A stretch of 64,000 nucleotides of DNA from JAKAAZ01 sp963817855 (lineage in GTDB: Bacteria > Acidobacteriota > Terriglobia > Terriglobales > Acidobacteriaceae). The DNA lies in the NCBI GenBank assembly GCA_963817855.1, contig CAWFQA010000001.1, positions 2,046,001-2,110,000 of the forward strand, given 5' to 3'. Both the position numbers and the translations under genes were made by a program. This document shows, piece by piece, positions 8,013 to 16,535 of the stretch (positions within the stretch are counted from its first letter, which is position 1; each line of letters begins with the position of its first letter). The notes under the pieces are model-generated. The model searched no databases. It worked only from the letters and a program-made list of their open reading frames with translations, and was not told the origin of the DNA.

Positions 8013-8735
8013 CTACGTATCAGAAAAACTATCCGTGAGCTTTCCATCGGCGAGGCCTGATTGTCTGAGCCGTGCAAACACTCCGAGGACGACACGATCG
8101 CAGCGATACCCCATAAATGGGAATGCATTTTTTCCACCGACGCCGACGCGCGCAAACAGCTTATCTCGCATCATCGCGCGTCCGCGATGCAGACGAACCT
8201 TTACGTTCTGTTCGGTGAGGTCAAGCGCGGCGGCGGTCTCCAAGGTACTCAATTCTTCGATGTCTCGCAGCATGATTACAGTTCGATACTGGTCTGGAAG
8301 ATCCAGCACCGCCTCTTCGAGAAGCTGGGCGAGTTCACCGAGTGACGCTCTTTGTTCCGGATCGAGGGACGTTTCGACAATATTCATAGCACCTTCTTCG
8401 TCATGCTCGAGACCATCCAGCTGTTGATTGCGGCTGCGCAGTCGTAGGCGTCGCAGGGCTTCGTGAACTGCGATGCTCGTCAGCCAGTTTGCGAAGGGAG
8501 CATCGCCTGCGAACTGGTCGAGATGTTGATAAGCGCGCACGTAGGCATCCTGGATCACATCCTCCGTTTCGGCATCATCACGCAGGATTGCGCGCGCAAT
8601 ACGATAAAGCCGCTGGTTATAGCGGCGCATGATTATCTCGTACAGCGCAGTATCGCCTGCTTTTACCCGTTCGATGACTTCGCAGTCGGTCGGATTTTCA
8701 GAACTGGATATCTCCAGAATTTCAATGGACGACAT
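8013..8735 (-). CDS. ECF-type RNA polymerase sigma factor
   Basis: A 240-residue group 4 sigma factor. The region 2 domain is at about residues 25-95 (LYRIARAILRDDAETEDVIQ, then DAYVRAY and PFANWL). The region 4 domain with its helix-turn-helix is at about 140-195 (LPDQYRTVIMLRDIEELS, then LDLTEQNVKVRLHRGRAMM). Past region 4 there is an unusual tail of about 45 residues (GGKNAFPFMGYRCDRVV, then FARL). No anti-sigma gene is adjacent. The ATG at 8735 has no Shine-Dalgarno site; a 16-base perfect palindrome lies three bases upstream. It is followed by the his operon, which has its own promoter. Confidence 0.92.
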   Translation of the reverse strand: MSSIEILEISSSENPTDCEVIERVKAGDTALYEIIMRRYNQRLYRIARAILRDDAETEDVIQDAYVRAYQHLDQFAGDAPFANWLTSIAVHEALRRLRLRSRNQQLDGLEHDEEGAMNIVETSLDPEQRASLGELAQLLEEAVLDLPDQYRTVIMLRDIEELSTLETAAALDLTEQNVKVRLHRGRAMMRDKLFARVGVGGKNAFPFMGYRCDRVVLGVFARLRQSGLADGKLTDSFSDT

Positions 8736-8737
8736 GG

Positions 8738-8753
8738 CTCTATAACTATAGAG
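8738..8753. promoter_or_regulatory. 16-bp perfect palindrome at the sigma-factor start
   Basis: The sequence CTCTATAACTATAGAG reads the same on both strands and ends three bases before the sigma-factor ATG, where a ribosome-binding site would normally be. It could be an operator for a dimeric regulator, a hairpin occluding initiation, or contain a -10-like TATAGT box for a very short leader. The sequence does not choose among these. Confidence 0.5.
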
Positions 8754-8950
8754 TCACGCCGCCGCAAAAGGTTACAAGCCTGAATTTCTTGCTGCAACCA
8801 TCCCGACCGAAAGGCGCCGGAGTGTGAACCAGGGGATGACGCAGACGAGGACCGGAGTCGAACCGCTGCCCAGCGGCTGATTCCATCCAATATCGAAATG
8901 TTTGTAACCAATTGCTTGCTGACTGCTCTTGTGAGTAGAGGGCAGAGAAC

Positions 8951-9397
8951 ATGACAAGTTCTGATGATCGCCTGAATGTCGGCTGGTGGGCGTTGAGAAT
9001 TGGTTTGGGAGTTGGGCCAATCATCACGGGCATCGATAAGTATTTCAATAAGCTGACCGATTGGGGAATGTACCTGAGCCCCCTGGCAACAAAGGTCGTG
9101 CCGGTCAGCGCGGGAACCTTTATGCACATTGTTGGAGCGGTGGAAATTATTGCCGGACTGATTGTATTGAGCCGTTGGACCAAGGTCGGAAGTTATATCG
9201 TCATGTTCTGGCTGCTCGGCATTGCCTTGAATTTGATCACCACAGGGATGTTTTACGATCTGGCCATGCGCGACGTAGAGATTGCTATCGGTGCGTTTGT
9301 TCTGGCGCAGCTGACAGCAGTACGGGAACAGCAAACAGCAGCAGCAAGCGTGGTGCGTGATGCTGGGCCCGGGTCACAGTTTGCAGCAACCCGCTAA
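8951..9397 (+). CDS. DoxX-like small membrane protein
   Basis: A 148-residue protein with four hydrophobic segments (about residues 8-28, 52-78, 83-108 and 112-130). WWALRIGLGVGPIITGIDKYFNKLTDW resembles the N-terminal helix of DoxX/DUF4149-like proteins, where an Arg and a Lys/Asp pair sit in the membrane face. The substrate is unknown; DoxX-family proteins are often linked to redox or thiol stress. It starts at ATG 8951 after GAGGGCAGAGAAC. A small secreted protein follows after 32 bases, probably in the same transcript. Confidence 0.75.
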   Translation: MTSSDDRLNVGWWALRIGLGVGPIITGIDKYFNKLTDWGMYLSPLATKVVPVSAGTFMHIVGAVEIIAGLIVLSRWTKVGSYIVMFWLLGIALNLITTGMFYDLAMRDVEIAIGAFVLAQLTAVREQQTAAASVVRDAGPGSQFAATR

Positions 9398-9429
9398 CAA
9401 CACAAATGAACCGTAACCGGAGGAAATCC

Positions 9430-9771
9430 ATGAGAAAACTTACTTCGTTGTTTATGCTGCTGGGCGTGTTTGCAATGCCTGCAATCGCATCCGCCGCAAG
9501 CTTCCACAATGTACCCGTAGTGGACGTCAACTGCTCCAAGAAGGTAGCGGCCGCACCTGACTCGCATACACGCGACTGCGCGTTGAAATGCGCCGCGAGC
9601 GGTTTTGGCATCGTGACCAAGGATCAGCAATTCCTGAAGTTCGATGCTGCAGGAAACGAAAAAATCGTAGAAGCTCTCAAAGCGTCGAGTCAGAAGGATC
9701 ACCTTCGCGTGAATGTAAAGGGAGACGTTCAGGGCGATACGCTAAAAGTGACTTCAATCAAGCTGTTGTAA
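9430..9771 (+). CDS. small secreted protein, unknown function
   Basis: A 113-residue protein with a clean Sec signal peptide (MRKLTSLFMLLGVFAMPAIASAA, cut after ASA). The start at ATG 9430 is set by an ideal GGAGG eight bases upstream; an in-frame ATG at 9406 lacks one. The mature part has three Cys residues (VDVNCSKK, then RDCALKCAASGFGIV) and a C-terminal beta-rich segment ending in VNVKGDVQGDTLKVTSIKLL, which looks like an OB/BOF-type strand pattern. It is probably periplasmic. It follows the DoxX-like gene closely; a joint envelope role is inference. Confidence 0.75.
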   Translation: MRKLTSLFMLLGVFAMPAIASAASFHNVPVVDVNCSKKVAAAPDSHTRDCALKCAASGFGIVTKDQQFLKFDAAGNEKIVEALKASSQKDHLRVNVKGDVQGDTLKVTSIKLL

Positions 9772-10116
9772 TTGCAAGATGTCAACCTCTCAAGGCACCG
9801 GAGAGTTCGCTTCTCTGGTGCACGGAGGCCGCCCATTCCGTTCGGCGAAATCTTATGCCAGAGCCGAGAGTCAATAGAGGCATTCGCTGCCTCGGTCTAT
9901 GGTCGCAAGAAATCCGTCCATTCCTCGAAAACAAAATGAAAACTGCACGAGCGGGGCCGAAATAACCCGATGGGTGGCCGCAATACGTTCAGGATTATTC
10001 GGCTCGTAATCGACGATTTTTCTGTGGATACGAAGGTTTTGATTGACTCGGGCTGGAAGGATTGGCTACTGTGTTGGCACGAAGCAGCCATTTGAGATTT
10101 GCAGCGAGGAAGAACA
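9772..10116. other. intergenic stretch with one hairpin
   Basis: There is no credible gene in these 345 bases. A 10-bp stem (9795-9804 with 9812-9821, seven-base loop, no U run) follows the secreted-protein gene and may be a weak terminator or an mRNA 3'-end structure. The rest shows no recognised signal. Confidence 0.4.
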
Positions 10117-10449
10117 ATGAATCTATGCAGGCGGTTGAATCGGGCACTGGTTGGAACGGGTTTGGGGCTCATTATGACGGTTTTGCCGGCAACCGCGGCC
10201 GTCGCTCAGACCGCGACCAGGAACAGTCCATCGATGTCACCGTCGACGAGAATGGGTCCGACGGACATCAACACTGCCTCGGTCGACCAATTAAGAACAG
10301 TGCCCGGCATCGGCGACACCTATGCCAGGAGGATTGTTTCCGGCCGTCCTTATAGTTCAAAACATGAGCTTGTCACCAAGGGGATTTTGCCCCGGAACGT
10401 CTATGACAAAGTGCAGCACATGTTAGTCGCGAATCACGTGAAGAAATAA
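10117..10449 (+). CDS. secreted helix-hairpin-helix (ComEA-like) protein
   Basis: A 110-residue protein with a signal peptide (RALVGTGLGLIMTVLPATAAVAQ) and a C-terminal helix-hairpin-helix domain: DINTASVDQLRTVPGIGDTYARRIV, with the GIG hairpin, then YSSKHELVTKGILPRNVYDKV. This is the ComEA/T2SK-like fold that binds DNA non-specifically. Exported copies are seen in competence systems, but no competence genes are nearby. I choose ATG 10117 because GAGGAAG precedes it; the ATG at 10099 has no such site. A strong terminator follows. Confidence 0.85.
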   Translation: MNLCRRLNRALVGTGLGLIMTVLPATAAVAQTATRNSPSMSPSTRMGPTDINTASVDQLRTVPGIGDTYARRIVSGRPYSSKHELVTKGILPRNVYDKVQHMLVANHVKK

Positions 10450-10484
10450 GCTCACGGCGAGGGTCTAACTCGGACGTTGTCCGT

Positions 10485-10515
10485 AACCGGCTGCGCAGTC
10501 CTGCGCGGCCGGTTT
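10485..10515 (+). terminator. hairpin terminator after the helix-hairpin-helix gene
   Basis: The arms AACCGGCTGCGCAG and CTGCGCGGCCGGTT form a roughly 14-bp stem with a tiny loop and one mismatch, 35 bases after the stop codon. Only a short T run follows, so it may be partly Rho-assisted. Confidence 0.7.
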
Positions 10516-10561
10516 GCGTTGTACTGACACCAACACTCCTTCCGCTTTCTTCCCTCGATGT

Positions 10562-10590
10562 TTGACGGGCAGATTCGATCCCGATATATA
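10562..10590 (+). promoter_or_regulatory. promoter of the cobalamin-riboswitch transcript
   Basis: TTGACG (10562-10567) and TATATA (10585-10590) are separated by 17 bases. The predicted start, near 10597, is about 35 bases upstream of the first B12 riboswitch. Confidence 0.75.
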
Positions 10591-10629
10591 TCTCAATAGA
10601 GCCGTTCCCCCACGCGAGTTGGGAAACGC

Positions 10630-10800
10630 TCAGGCCCTTGGTGTTCGGGAAGCGCGGTGCAACTCCGCCACTACCCCGTAACTGTAAGCGCGGAGAGCAA
10701 GGCAGGGCCCGCCGCGGCGGGCAGCCACTGGACGGCGATCGTCTGGGAAGGTGCGCCAAGCTCAATCGATGCGTAAGTCAGGAGACCGGCCAGGGTCGCC
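10630..10800 (+). promoter_or_regulatory. cobalamin riboswitch 1 of 2
   Basis: It contains the class I cobalamin aptamer hallmarks in order: GGGAAGCGCGGTGCAACTCC, GCCACTACCCCGTAACTGT, AGCCACTGGACGG, CTGGGAAGGTG, and the B12 box AGTCAGGAGACCGGC. A P1-like stem closes it (GGCCCTTGG with CCAGGGTC). A small CAGG-GAA-CCTG hairpin followed by TTTTCT lies at 10813-10827 and could be its expression-platform terminator. It is separated from a second, highly similar aptamer by about 230 bases with no convincing gene between. Confidence 0.92.
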
Positions 10801-11030
10801 CTCAGGGCAAATCAGGGAACCTGTTTTCTCTGGTTTTTTATAGCTGTCTTTCGGTCTCGATGGGAGGACCGAAGGGAGCGCGCTCCAGCCAAACCTCGGC
10901 TGGTCGACGCATTCCCGGTTTTTATGTGTGGTTGTACGTTTTCGCTGCGCGTTTTTCTTCGTTCGCGAGGAGATGCGCGATGTCCGGCGCTGGGCTGCGT
11001 GTTCGCGGCTGGCGTATTGTGTTCACCATC

Positions 11031-11187
11031 CATGAAGTGTCGGGAAGCGCGGTGCAATTCCGCCACTACCCCGTAACTGTAAGCGCGAGAGCAGGGCAAG
11101 GCCCGCCATGGCGGGCAACCACTGGACGGCAACGTCTGGGAAGGTGCCCCAGCTTGAAGAAGCGCGAGTCAGGAGACCGGCTTCATG
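11031..11187 (+). promoter_or_regulatory. cobalamin riboswitch 2 of 2
   Basis: It has the same ordered motifs as the first copy (GGGAAGCGCGGTGCAATTCC, CCGTAACTGTAAGCG, CCACTGGACGG, CTGGGAAGGTGC, and the B12 box GAGTCAGGAGACCGGC). A perfect seven-base P1 closes it: CATGAAG 11031-11037 with CTTCATG 11181-11187. The aptamer ends only 23 bases before the receptor ATG and directly precedes its Shine-Dalgarno site (GAGGGGA). Control of translation initiation by this copy is therefore likely. Confidence 0.93.
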
Positions 11188-11209
11188 CAACAATCCGAGG
11201 GGATATCGA

Positions 11210-13777
11210 ATGAGCGGTTTATTTCTTTTCTGGAGTCTCTTTCGACGCGGGCGTATGGTTCCGCACGCGTCGCTTGCTATTGCGTTGACAATTTGCTTCT
11301 TCTCTAATTTCGCGTCATCGCTTCTTGCGCGGGCCGCGCCGGTACAGCAAAGAACCATCGCCGGAACGGTGACCGGAGTGGTGACTGACCCGCTGGGAGT
11401 TCCGGTCTATAACGCGCGCGTCGACATTATGACGCCCAACGGCGTGATGCTTCAGTCCCACGGACGTACTGACGGTCGCGGACGCTACATCGTTTATGTC
11501 TACAAGCCTGGACGCTACCACGTGCGTGTCATCGCCAACGGCTACAACGCCACCCAGAGTAATGATATTCAGGTTGCGATGAACAAGACTTCCTATGCGG
11601 ATGTAGCCATGCAGTTTGGCAAGCTGGAACAGCAGGTCACGGTCACCGCGAACGGCACTCCAACTCCCGAGATGCAATCCGGCGCTTCAACGACGGTTAT
11701 TGATCAGTCTTTATATCCGTACAAGTTTGACATGCAGGACACGCTGCGGCTGGTGAGTGGCCTGCAGTTCACCACCAGCGGCCAGCGAGGCGCCGCGACT
11801 TCGTTGTTTACGATGGGCGGTGATTCCAACCAAACGGACGTCTTGCTGGATGGTATCCCGATCAACGATATTGGCGGCGGAGTGAACTTCGCCTACCTGG
11901 CATCCAACGGCATCAGCCAGGCAGAAGTCTTTCGCGGCTCGGACAGCGCGTTGTACGGCGCCAACGCGTCGGCCGGCGTGATCGCGCTGACCACTACGCG
12001 CGGAACGACGGCGAAGCCGTTGCTGCAATACGCCATTGATGCCGGGAACTTCGGGACCTATCATCAGGAAGCCTCGCTGGGCGGCGTGCACAATGCCTTC
12101 GACTACTTCGGAGATTTCGCGCGCATCGACACTTCGAACAGCTATCCGAACAGCACGTTCCACAACGTCTCTTCGGTAGGTAACCTGGGATATGCGCTCA
12201 CCCCGCACGTTCAAGTGCGCGCCACGGCGCATCGCATTTCAGCCTCAACCGGGGAGCCGAACGCGATTCTCTTTTACGGCATTCCGGACGTGCAGTACTT
12301 GAAGGAGCACGATCTATACGGTAGCGCCACCATTGAAGATCGTCCCAGCGACAAGCTGGATATGACGGCGCAGTATGGATTAGTCCGCTTGCGCTTTCTT
12401 AACACGGATCCGGGACCCGTCGGTATTCTGACGGATAATCCGAACAACTTTAACTGCTATGACGATCTGGGAAATCCGGGACAGCCGGAGTATCTCGGCA
12501 AGCAGCTGACAATTGTCGGCGGCAATGGAACCAGCGCCAGCGGCCAGGCGTTCTATTCCTGCGCAAACATGACCTACCCAGGAACGAATGGCACGCTGAC
12601 GAACCAGGACTATTTCTACGGCCAGACTAGCTACAAGACGAGCGACAAACTGACCGCATTTGCGGCGTTTCGCTACCAGTCAGAACGCGGTTACACTGCG
12701 TACGACTATTTGCAGCAGAAGGCTCATCGCGGCAACTACGATACGATCGTGCAGACGTCGGGAAACCTCTCGAATCGCTTGTACTACAGCGCCGGGGCCG
12801 ACCTGCCGAATTACTCCGTGTTTGGATTTCAACCTACGCCTCACGCCACCGCAGCGTACTACTTTTCGAAGCCAACCGCTTCCGGCCTTCTTAGTGGTAC
12901 CAAGCTTCGATTCAACTATTCGCAGGGAATTCTGGAGCCGACCATCGCCGAGCAGAATGGTTCCATCTATGACGTGTTGAATTCGCTGCCGAACGGTCAG
13001 CAGTTGATCGCGCAACATGGGATCACACAGGTGGGTGCGCAGCAGACAAAGACCTATGAAGCGGGCGTCGATCAGCATCTGTCGGGCACACGGGCGCTGG
13101 TGCGTGCCGGGTACTTTCACAACAACTTCACCAATCAGATTGAGTTTGTCGCGGCGCCCGCGCTGCTGCAACTGGGCGTACCGCCGGCAGTCGAGCAGGT
13201 GATTGCCAACACGTCCTATGGCGCGTACATCAATTCACTCAGCTTTGACGCCCAGGGGCTCGAGACCAGCGCAGAATATCGGATTTCAGATCGATTGTTC
13301 GTCCGCGGCGGATATACCATCTTGAACTCGACCGTGGACAAGTCATTCTCCAGCGACAATTCCTATCCGTCCTACAACCCCAAGTATCCCAACACGCCGA
13401 TTGGCGCCTACTCACCGTTGGTCGGCAGTCGCCCATTTCGTCGTGCGAAGCACAGTGGCAGCTACGCGGTGATCTATGCCCGCGATCGCTGGTATACGGA
13501 GATGACGGGCACGTTTGTCGGGCGGCGAGATGACAGCACGTTCCTCACGGACGCCAACGGAGGGGCTACGCTGCTGTTGCCGAACCAAAATCTTGATCCT
13601 GCGTACCAGATACTTGGGATGACAACACATCTTCGGATCAACCGGCACATCTCCAGCTATACGGTGTTCGACAACCTGCTTAGCCAGCATTACCAGCAAG
13701 TGCTGGGCTACCCGGGACTGCCGTTCAATTTTCGAACCGGCATGCAGTTTTCCTGGGGAGGCGATTCCACGCGCTGA
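11210..13777 (+). CDS. TonB-dependent receptor, probable corrinoid importer
   Basis: An 855-residue outer-membrane receptor. I choose ATG 11210 because GAGGGGA precedes it; extending the frame upstream would run into the riboswitch. The order is: signal anchor/peptide (about 15-45), a carboxypeptidase-regulatory-like Ig domain (about 52-120, GTVTGVVTDPLGVPVYNARV), a plug (about 150-265, with QTDVLLDGIPINDIG and GSDSALYGANASAGVIALTT), then a beta barrel to the C-terminus, which ends in aromatic-rich strands (FNFRTGMQFSW). The plug and length resemble BtuB-like importers rather than the 1000-residue Oar type. Control by two cobalamin riboswitches is the main argument that it imports B12 or another corrinoid. 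The exact ligand is not provable from sequence. Confidence 0.9.
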   Translation: MSGLFLFWSLFRRGRMVPHASLAIALTICFFSNFASSLLARAAPVQQRTIAGTVTGVVTDPLGVPVYNARVDIMTPNGVMLQSHGRTDGRGRYIVYVYKPGRYHVRVIANGYNATQSNDIQVAMNKTSYADVAMQFGKLEQQVTVTANGTPTPEMQSGASTTVIDQSLYPYKFDMQDTLRLVSGLQFTTSGQRGAATSLFTMGGDSNQTDVLLDGIPINDIGGGVNFAYLASNGISQAEVFRGSDSALYGANASAGVIALTTTRGTTAKPLLQYAIDAGNFGTYHQEASLGGVHNAFDYFGDFARIDTSNSYPNSTFHNVSSVGNLGYALTPHVQVRATAHRISASTGEPNAILFYGIPDVQYLKEHDLYGSATIEDRPSDKLDMTAQYGLVRLRFLNTDPGPVGILTDNPNNFNCYDDLGNPGQPEYLGKQLTIVGGNGTSASGQAFYSCANMTYPGTNGTLTNQDYFYGQTSYKTSDKLTAFAAFRYQSERGYTAYDYLQQKAHRGNYDTIVQTSGNLSNRLYYSAGADLPNYSVFGFQPTPHATAAYYFSKPTASGLLSGTKLRFNYSQGILEPTIAEQNGSIYDVLNSLPNGQQLIAQHGITQVGAQQTKTYEAGVDQHLSGTRALVRAGYFHNNFTNQIEFVAAPALLQLGVPPAVEQVIANTSYGAYINSLSFDAQGLETSAEYRISDRLFVRGGYTILNSTVDKSFSSDNSYPSYNPKYPNTPIGAYSPLVGSRPFRRAKHSGSYAVIYARDRWYTEMTGTFVGRRDDSTFLTDANGGATLLLPNQNLDPAYQILGMTTHLRINRHISSYTVFDNLLSQHYQQVLGYPGLPFNFRTGMQFSWGGDSTR

Positions 13778-13928
13778 CGAACGGATCGCTGTGACCGCGT
13801 CGCGGCATTGCGTGATCAGATGCAGATGCAATTCCGCGGCCAACATGTCCCATCAACAAGACTTACAGTCCTGTAGAAATCTGCGGCGGCAATCGGGGGC
13901 TAGGAGCGCCAAGCTGTTTTGTCGAATT

Positions 13929-13958
13929 TTGACAATGACTGTAAAGTCAGCCCATACT
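13929..13958 (+). promoter_or_regulatory. promoter upstream of the radical SAM gene
   Basis: TTGACA (13929-13934) is followed after 18 bases by CATACT (13953-13958) in the 333-base gap before the radical SAM gene. This leaves a leader of roughly 145 bases with no recognised riboswitch. The presence of a separate promoter argues that the gene need not depend on read-through from the B12-controlled receptor. Confidence 0.6.
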
Positions 13959-14110
13959 CAAACTAGGTTGTAGCGTTCGTGGGATTAGGTTCCCTTCAGA
14001 TTTCGAACCTTTCCGATTCCGTCCTCGCTGAGACGGAACGGTCGGTTGATTGATCAGAAGATTTCCTTCGCTTCTGCGCGGTGCTGCCACAAGAAGGAGA
14101 TCTTCGCCCA

Positions 14111-15667
14111 GTGCAGGTACATTTAGTGAACCCCAGTGATTCCTCGTTTGGAATCGGCGTCATCACCCCTCGTTGGTTATACGTTCTAGCAGCAGCCACC
14201 CCTTCCCGATACGGCGACCCAATCATCACAGACGAAACTCTGGCGCCACTCCGGCCGGAGACAATCGAACCCGGAGATGTCGTCGGAATCGGCATCCACA
14301 CGGGTAATGCTTTGCGGGGCATGGAGTTGGGGAAAATCGCTCGCGCACGCGGCGCTTACGTGGTGTATGGCGGCATTCACGCCACTCTGTATCCAAATGA
14401 GGCTATGGAACTTGGCGGCGCTCACGCCATCGTGAAGGGCGACGGGGATGTGATCTGGGGGAAAGTGATCGCGGATCTGCTCGCCGGAACCGCGCAAACT
14501 GTCTACGACGGTGGCCGAATCTCCGGCGACCAGTTCTTGCCGGCGCGCTGGGACCTGGCTCCGCGGGACAAATACATGTGGGCTTCGGTGCAGACCGTCC
14601 GCGGCTGTCCGAAGCACTGTTCGTTCTGCTCCGTATGGCGCACCGACGGCCAGAAGCCGCGGCCGCGCACCTCTGACGTGGTGGTGCGAGAGATCGTGGA
14701 TCTGCGCCGCCGGGGATTTCGATTCATCGCGCTCGCCGATGACAATTTCTATCCCGTGAGCCTGACTGATCTTCGCCTTGCGGAGCAGCAGGGAAATGCG
14801 GCACGCGTGGCAGAATTGCAGGGCATTCGCGCCGAACGATTTGAACTGATGAACAAGCTGTCGCAGCTGCCGAAGGACATGGTCTTCTTTACCCAGATCA
14901 CGATGGAAGCCGGCGAGGACACGGACTTTTTGGACGCTATGAAGAAAGCAAATATCAAGGGCGCTCTGGTCGGGGTCGAATCGGCAACTGCGGAGGGGCT
15001 CAAGGCCGTCTTCAAGGATTTCAATCTCTCCGGCGACAACCTGGTGAAGCGGCTGCAGACGTTCAAGGAACACGGAGTTCACGTTCTGGGATCGTTTATC
15101 TTTGGGCTGTCTTCTGATCGTCGCGATACGTTTGCCGCCACTGCGGAGCTGGCCAAGCGCGCCGACATTACGTTTGCGCAATTTGTGATGCTGACTCCGT
15201 TCCCCGGTACGATAGATTTCGATCGTTGGGAAAAGAATCTCGGCGAGGACGTCATGGAAGTCGGTGGCATTCCAATCACACGCCACTGGTTGATTCCGGC
15301 TGCGGTCCGGCCTAAGATGTTTAGCCCTCATCCTCTCATGTCGTCAGAAGAGATTCGCGAGCGTACGCAAGGGGTTTGGGATAGTTTCTACAGCATGCCT
15401 GCGATCTGGAAGCGCTCGAAGTGCGTGCCGACATTGCGCGGTCGCCTGGCATTTCTTTTCATTTCCAAGCTGTACCGGCAAATGTACGCCAAGACAGGAA
15501 TCTCAACCGACAGCGCGCGTCGCCAAAAGGCAACTCGCATGGCGCGTTGGCTGGCCATTCCATGCCGCAAGCTGTTTGAAGCGAAACCCATGCCGGAATT
15601 GAAAATGCCGGAGACGATCTACGGGCCTTCCGAACTGCTGCCGGTTCTGGATTCGTACTCTGCGTAG
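14111..15667 (+). CDS. B12-binding domain radical SAM protein
   Basis: A protein of about 518 residues. An N-terminal Rossmann-like cobalamin-binding domain (about 1-150; VVGIGIHTGNALRGMELGKI and VVYGGIHATLYPNEA) is followed by a radical SAM core with the CPKHCSFC cluster (CxxxCxxC) near residue 180 and a partial TIM barrel to about 430. The C-terminal 100 residues are helical and basic. The class contains methyltransferases, cyclases and ring-modifying enzymes; the substrate cannot be named. I place the start at GTG 14111, 11 bases after AAGGAG. A GTG at 14081 is possible but has no ribosome site. It lies directly downstream of the B12-riboswitch receptor, so its cofactor matches its neighbour's cargo. 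Confidence 0.9.
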   Translation: MQVHLVNPSDSSFGIGVITPRWLYVLAAATPSRYGDPIITDETLAPLRPETIEPGDVVGIGIHTGNALRGMELGKIARARGAYVVYGGIHATLYPNEAMELGGAHAIVKGDGDVIWGKVIADLLAGTAQTVYDGGRISGDQFLPARWDLAPRDKYMWASVQTVRGCPKHCSFCSVWRTDGQKPRPRTSDVVVREIVDLRRRGFRFIALADDNFYPVSLTDLRLAEQQGNAARVAELQGIRAERFELMNKLSQLPKDMVFFTQITMEAGEDTDFLDAMKKANIKGALVGVESATAEGLKAVFKDFNLSGDNLVKRLQTFKEHGVHVLGSFIFGLSSDRRDTFAATAELAKRADITFAQFVMLTPFPGTIDFDRWEKNLGEDVMEVGGIPITRHWLIPAAVRPKMFSPHPLMSSEEIRERTQGVWDSFYSMPAIWKRSKCVPTLRGRLAFLFISKLYRQMYAKTGISTDSARRQKATRMARWLAIPCRKLFEAKPMPELKMPETIYGPSELLPVLDSYSA

Positions 15668-15677
15668 TTCGAAAAAT

Positions 15678-16535
15678 CTAGCCAATCACTCGGCGCAGGA
15701 ATCCGCGAATTCCTGCCCATCCGAGAATGAATACGGACAGCACCAGCGCGCCCAGAATCATCCATGCCGGCATGTGCGGCAGCACAGGCGTTAAGGCGGC
15801 GCGCAGTCCCTCACTCATATACACAATTGGATTCAGCAGCACCGCGTATTGCAGCCAAGGAATATGGCGGAGCAGTGCCCAGGGATAATACACGCAGCCA
15901 AGGAACGTAATCGGCACGACCACCACGGAAAAGATCAGGCCAATTTGCCGCGGTTCAACCGTGGTGCCGATGGTCAGGCCAAGTGCGCCGGAAGCCAGGC
16001 TGGACAGGATCACAACTGCAATCAGCAGCCAATAGCCGCTGACGTGGACATGCACCGGCTCCGATGGAATGAAATATGCCAGAGGAAATACGATCGCTGC
16101 CGAAAGCATGCATTGCAGCGCGCTGAAGCAGATTTTCTCAATCGCCACCGCGGCAACAGGAAGCGGACACATCACGCGATCGTCAATTTCACGCGTGATA
16201 CCAAACTCTGTCGACAGCGGCAACGCAACCGCAGCAATGCCGGTAAACATGATGGCCACAGCCATCAGTCCAGGCAGCAGGACAGTGCCAAAATTCATGC
16301 TGTCGGCGCCGGACGAGCTTCCGAAGCTTTGTCCGATGCGAGGAAAAAGGTAGGTAAAGACGAACAGGAACAGCAGCGGGTTCATAATGACCCGCACCGC
16401 AAATGGACCCAGCTCGCGCCGCAGGACGCGGAAGTCGCGGAGCAGCAGGCCCCAGAACGCGTGAACGTAGAGATTGAAGGTCGAAGCGGAGCCATGTTGG
16501 CCGGATGCGAGCACAGGGCTGGCGATATTACTCAC
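15678..16535 (-). CDS. ABC-2 type transporter permease
   Basis: A 285-residue permease with six predicted membrane segments (about 50-70, 85-110, 135-160, 165-190, 197-220 and 255-275). It has the ABC-2 pattern of a long first loop and LLNPIVYMSEGLRAAL before the last segment, typical of drug- or polysaccharide-type exporters. The start is inside the end of its ATPase gene (8-base overlap). With that ATPase it should form a 2+2 exporter; the cargo is unknown. Confidence 0.9.
   Translation of the reverse strand: MSNIASPVLASGQHGSASTFNLYVHAFWGLLLRDFRVLRRELGPFAVRVIMNPLLFLFVFTYLFPRIGQSFGSSSGADSMNFGTVLLPGLMAVAIMFTGIAAVALPLSTEFGITREIDDRVMCPLPVAAVAIEKICFSALQCMLSAAIVFPLAYFIPSEPVHVHVSGYWLLIAVVILSSLASGALGLTIGTTVEPRQIGLIFSVVVVPITFLGCVYYPWALLRHIPWLQYAVLLNPIVYMSEGLRAALTPVLPHMPAWMILGALVLSVFILGWAGIRGFLRRVIG

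Noticed and set aside
7850..8155. 101-codon minus-strand frame overlapping the his leader and the sigma-factor end
   Set aside because: It is a shifted frame of the His-codon run (reading Ser/Pro repeats) and has no start context. The His frame explains the sequence and its position.
11108..11209. N-terminal extension of the B12 receptor
   Set aside because: It would translate the second cobalamin riboswitch. A ribosome site and signal peptide support ATG 11210.
14186..15331. 381-codon minus-strand frame opposite the radical SAM gene
   Set aside because: Composition is Arg/His/Gln-rich shadow coding of a high-GC gene with no motifs; the plus strand has the CxxxCxxC protein.
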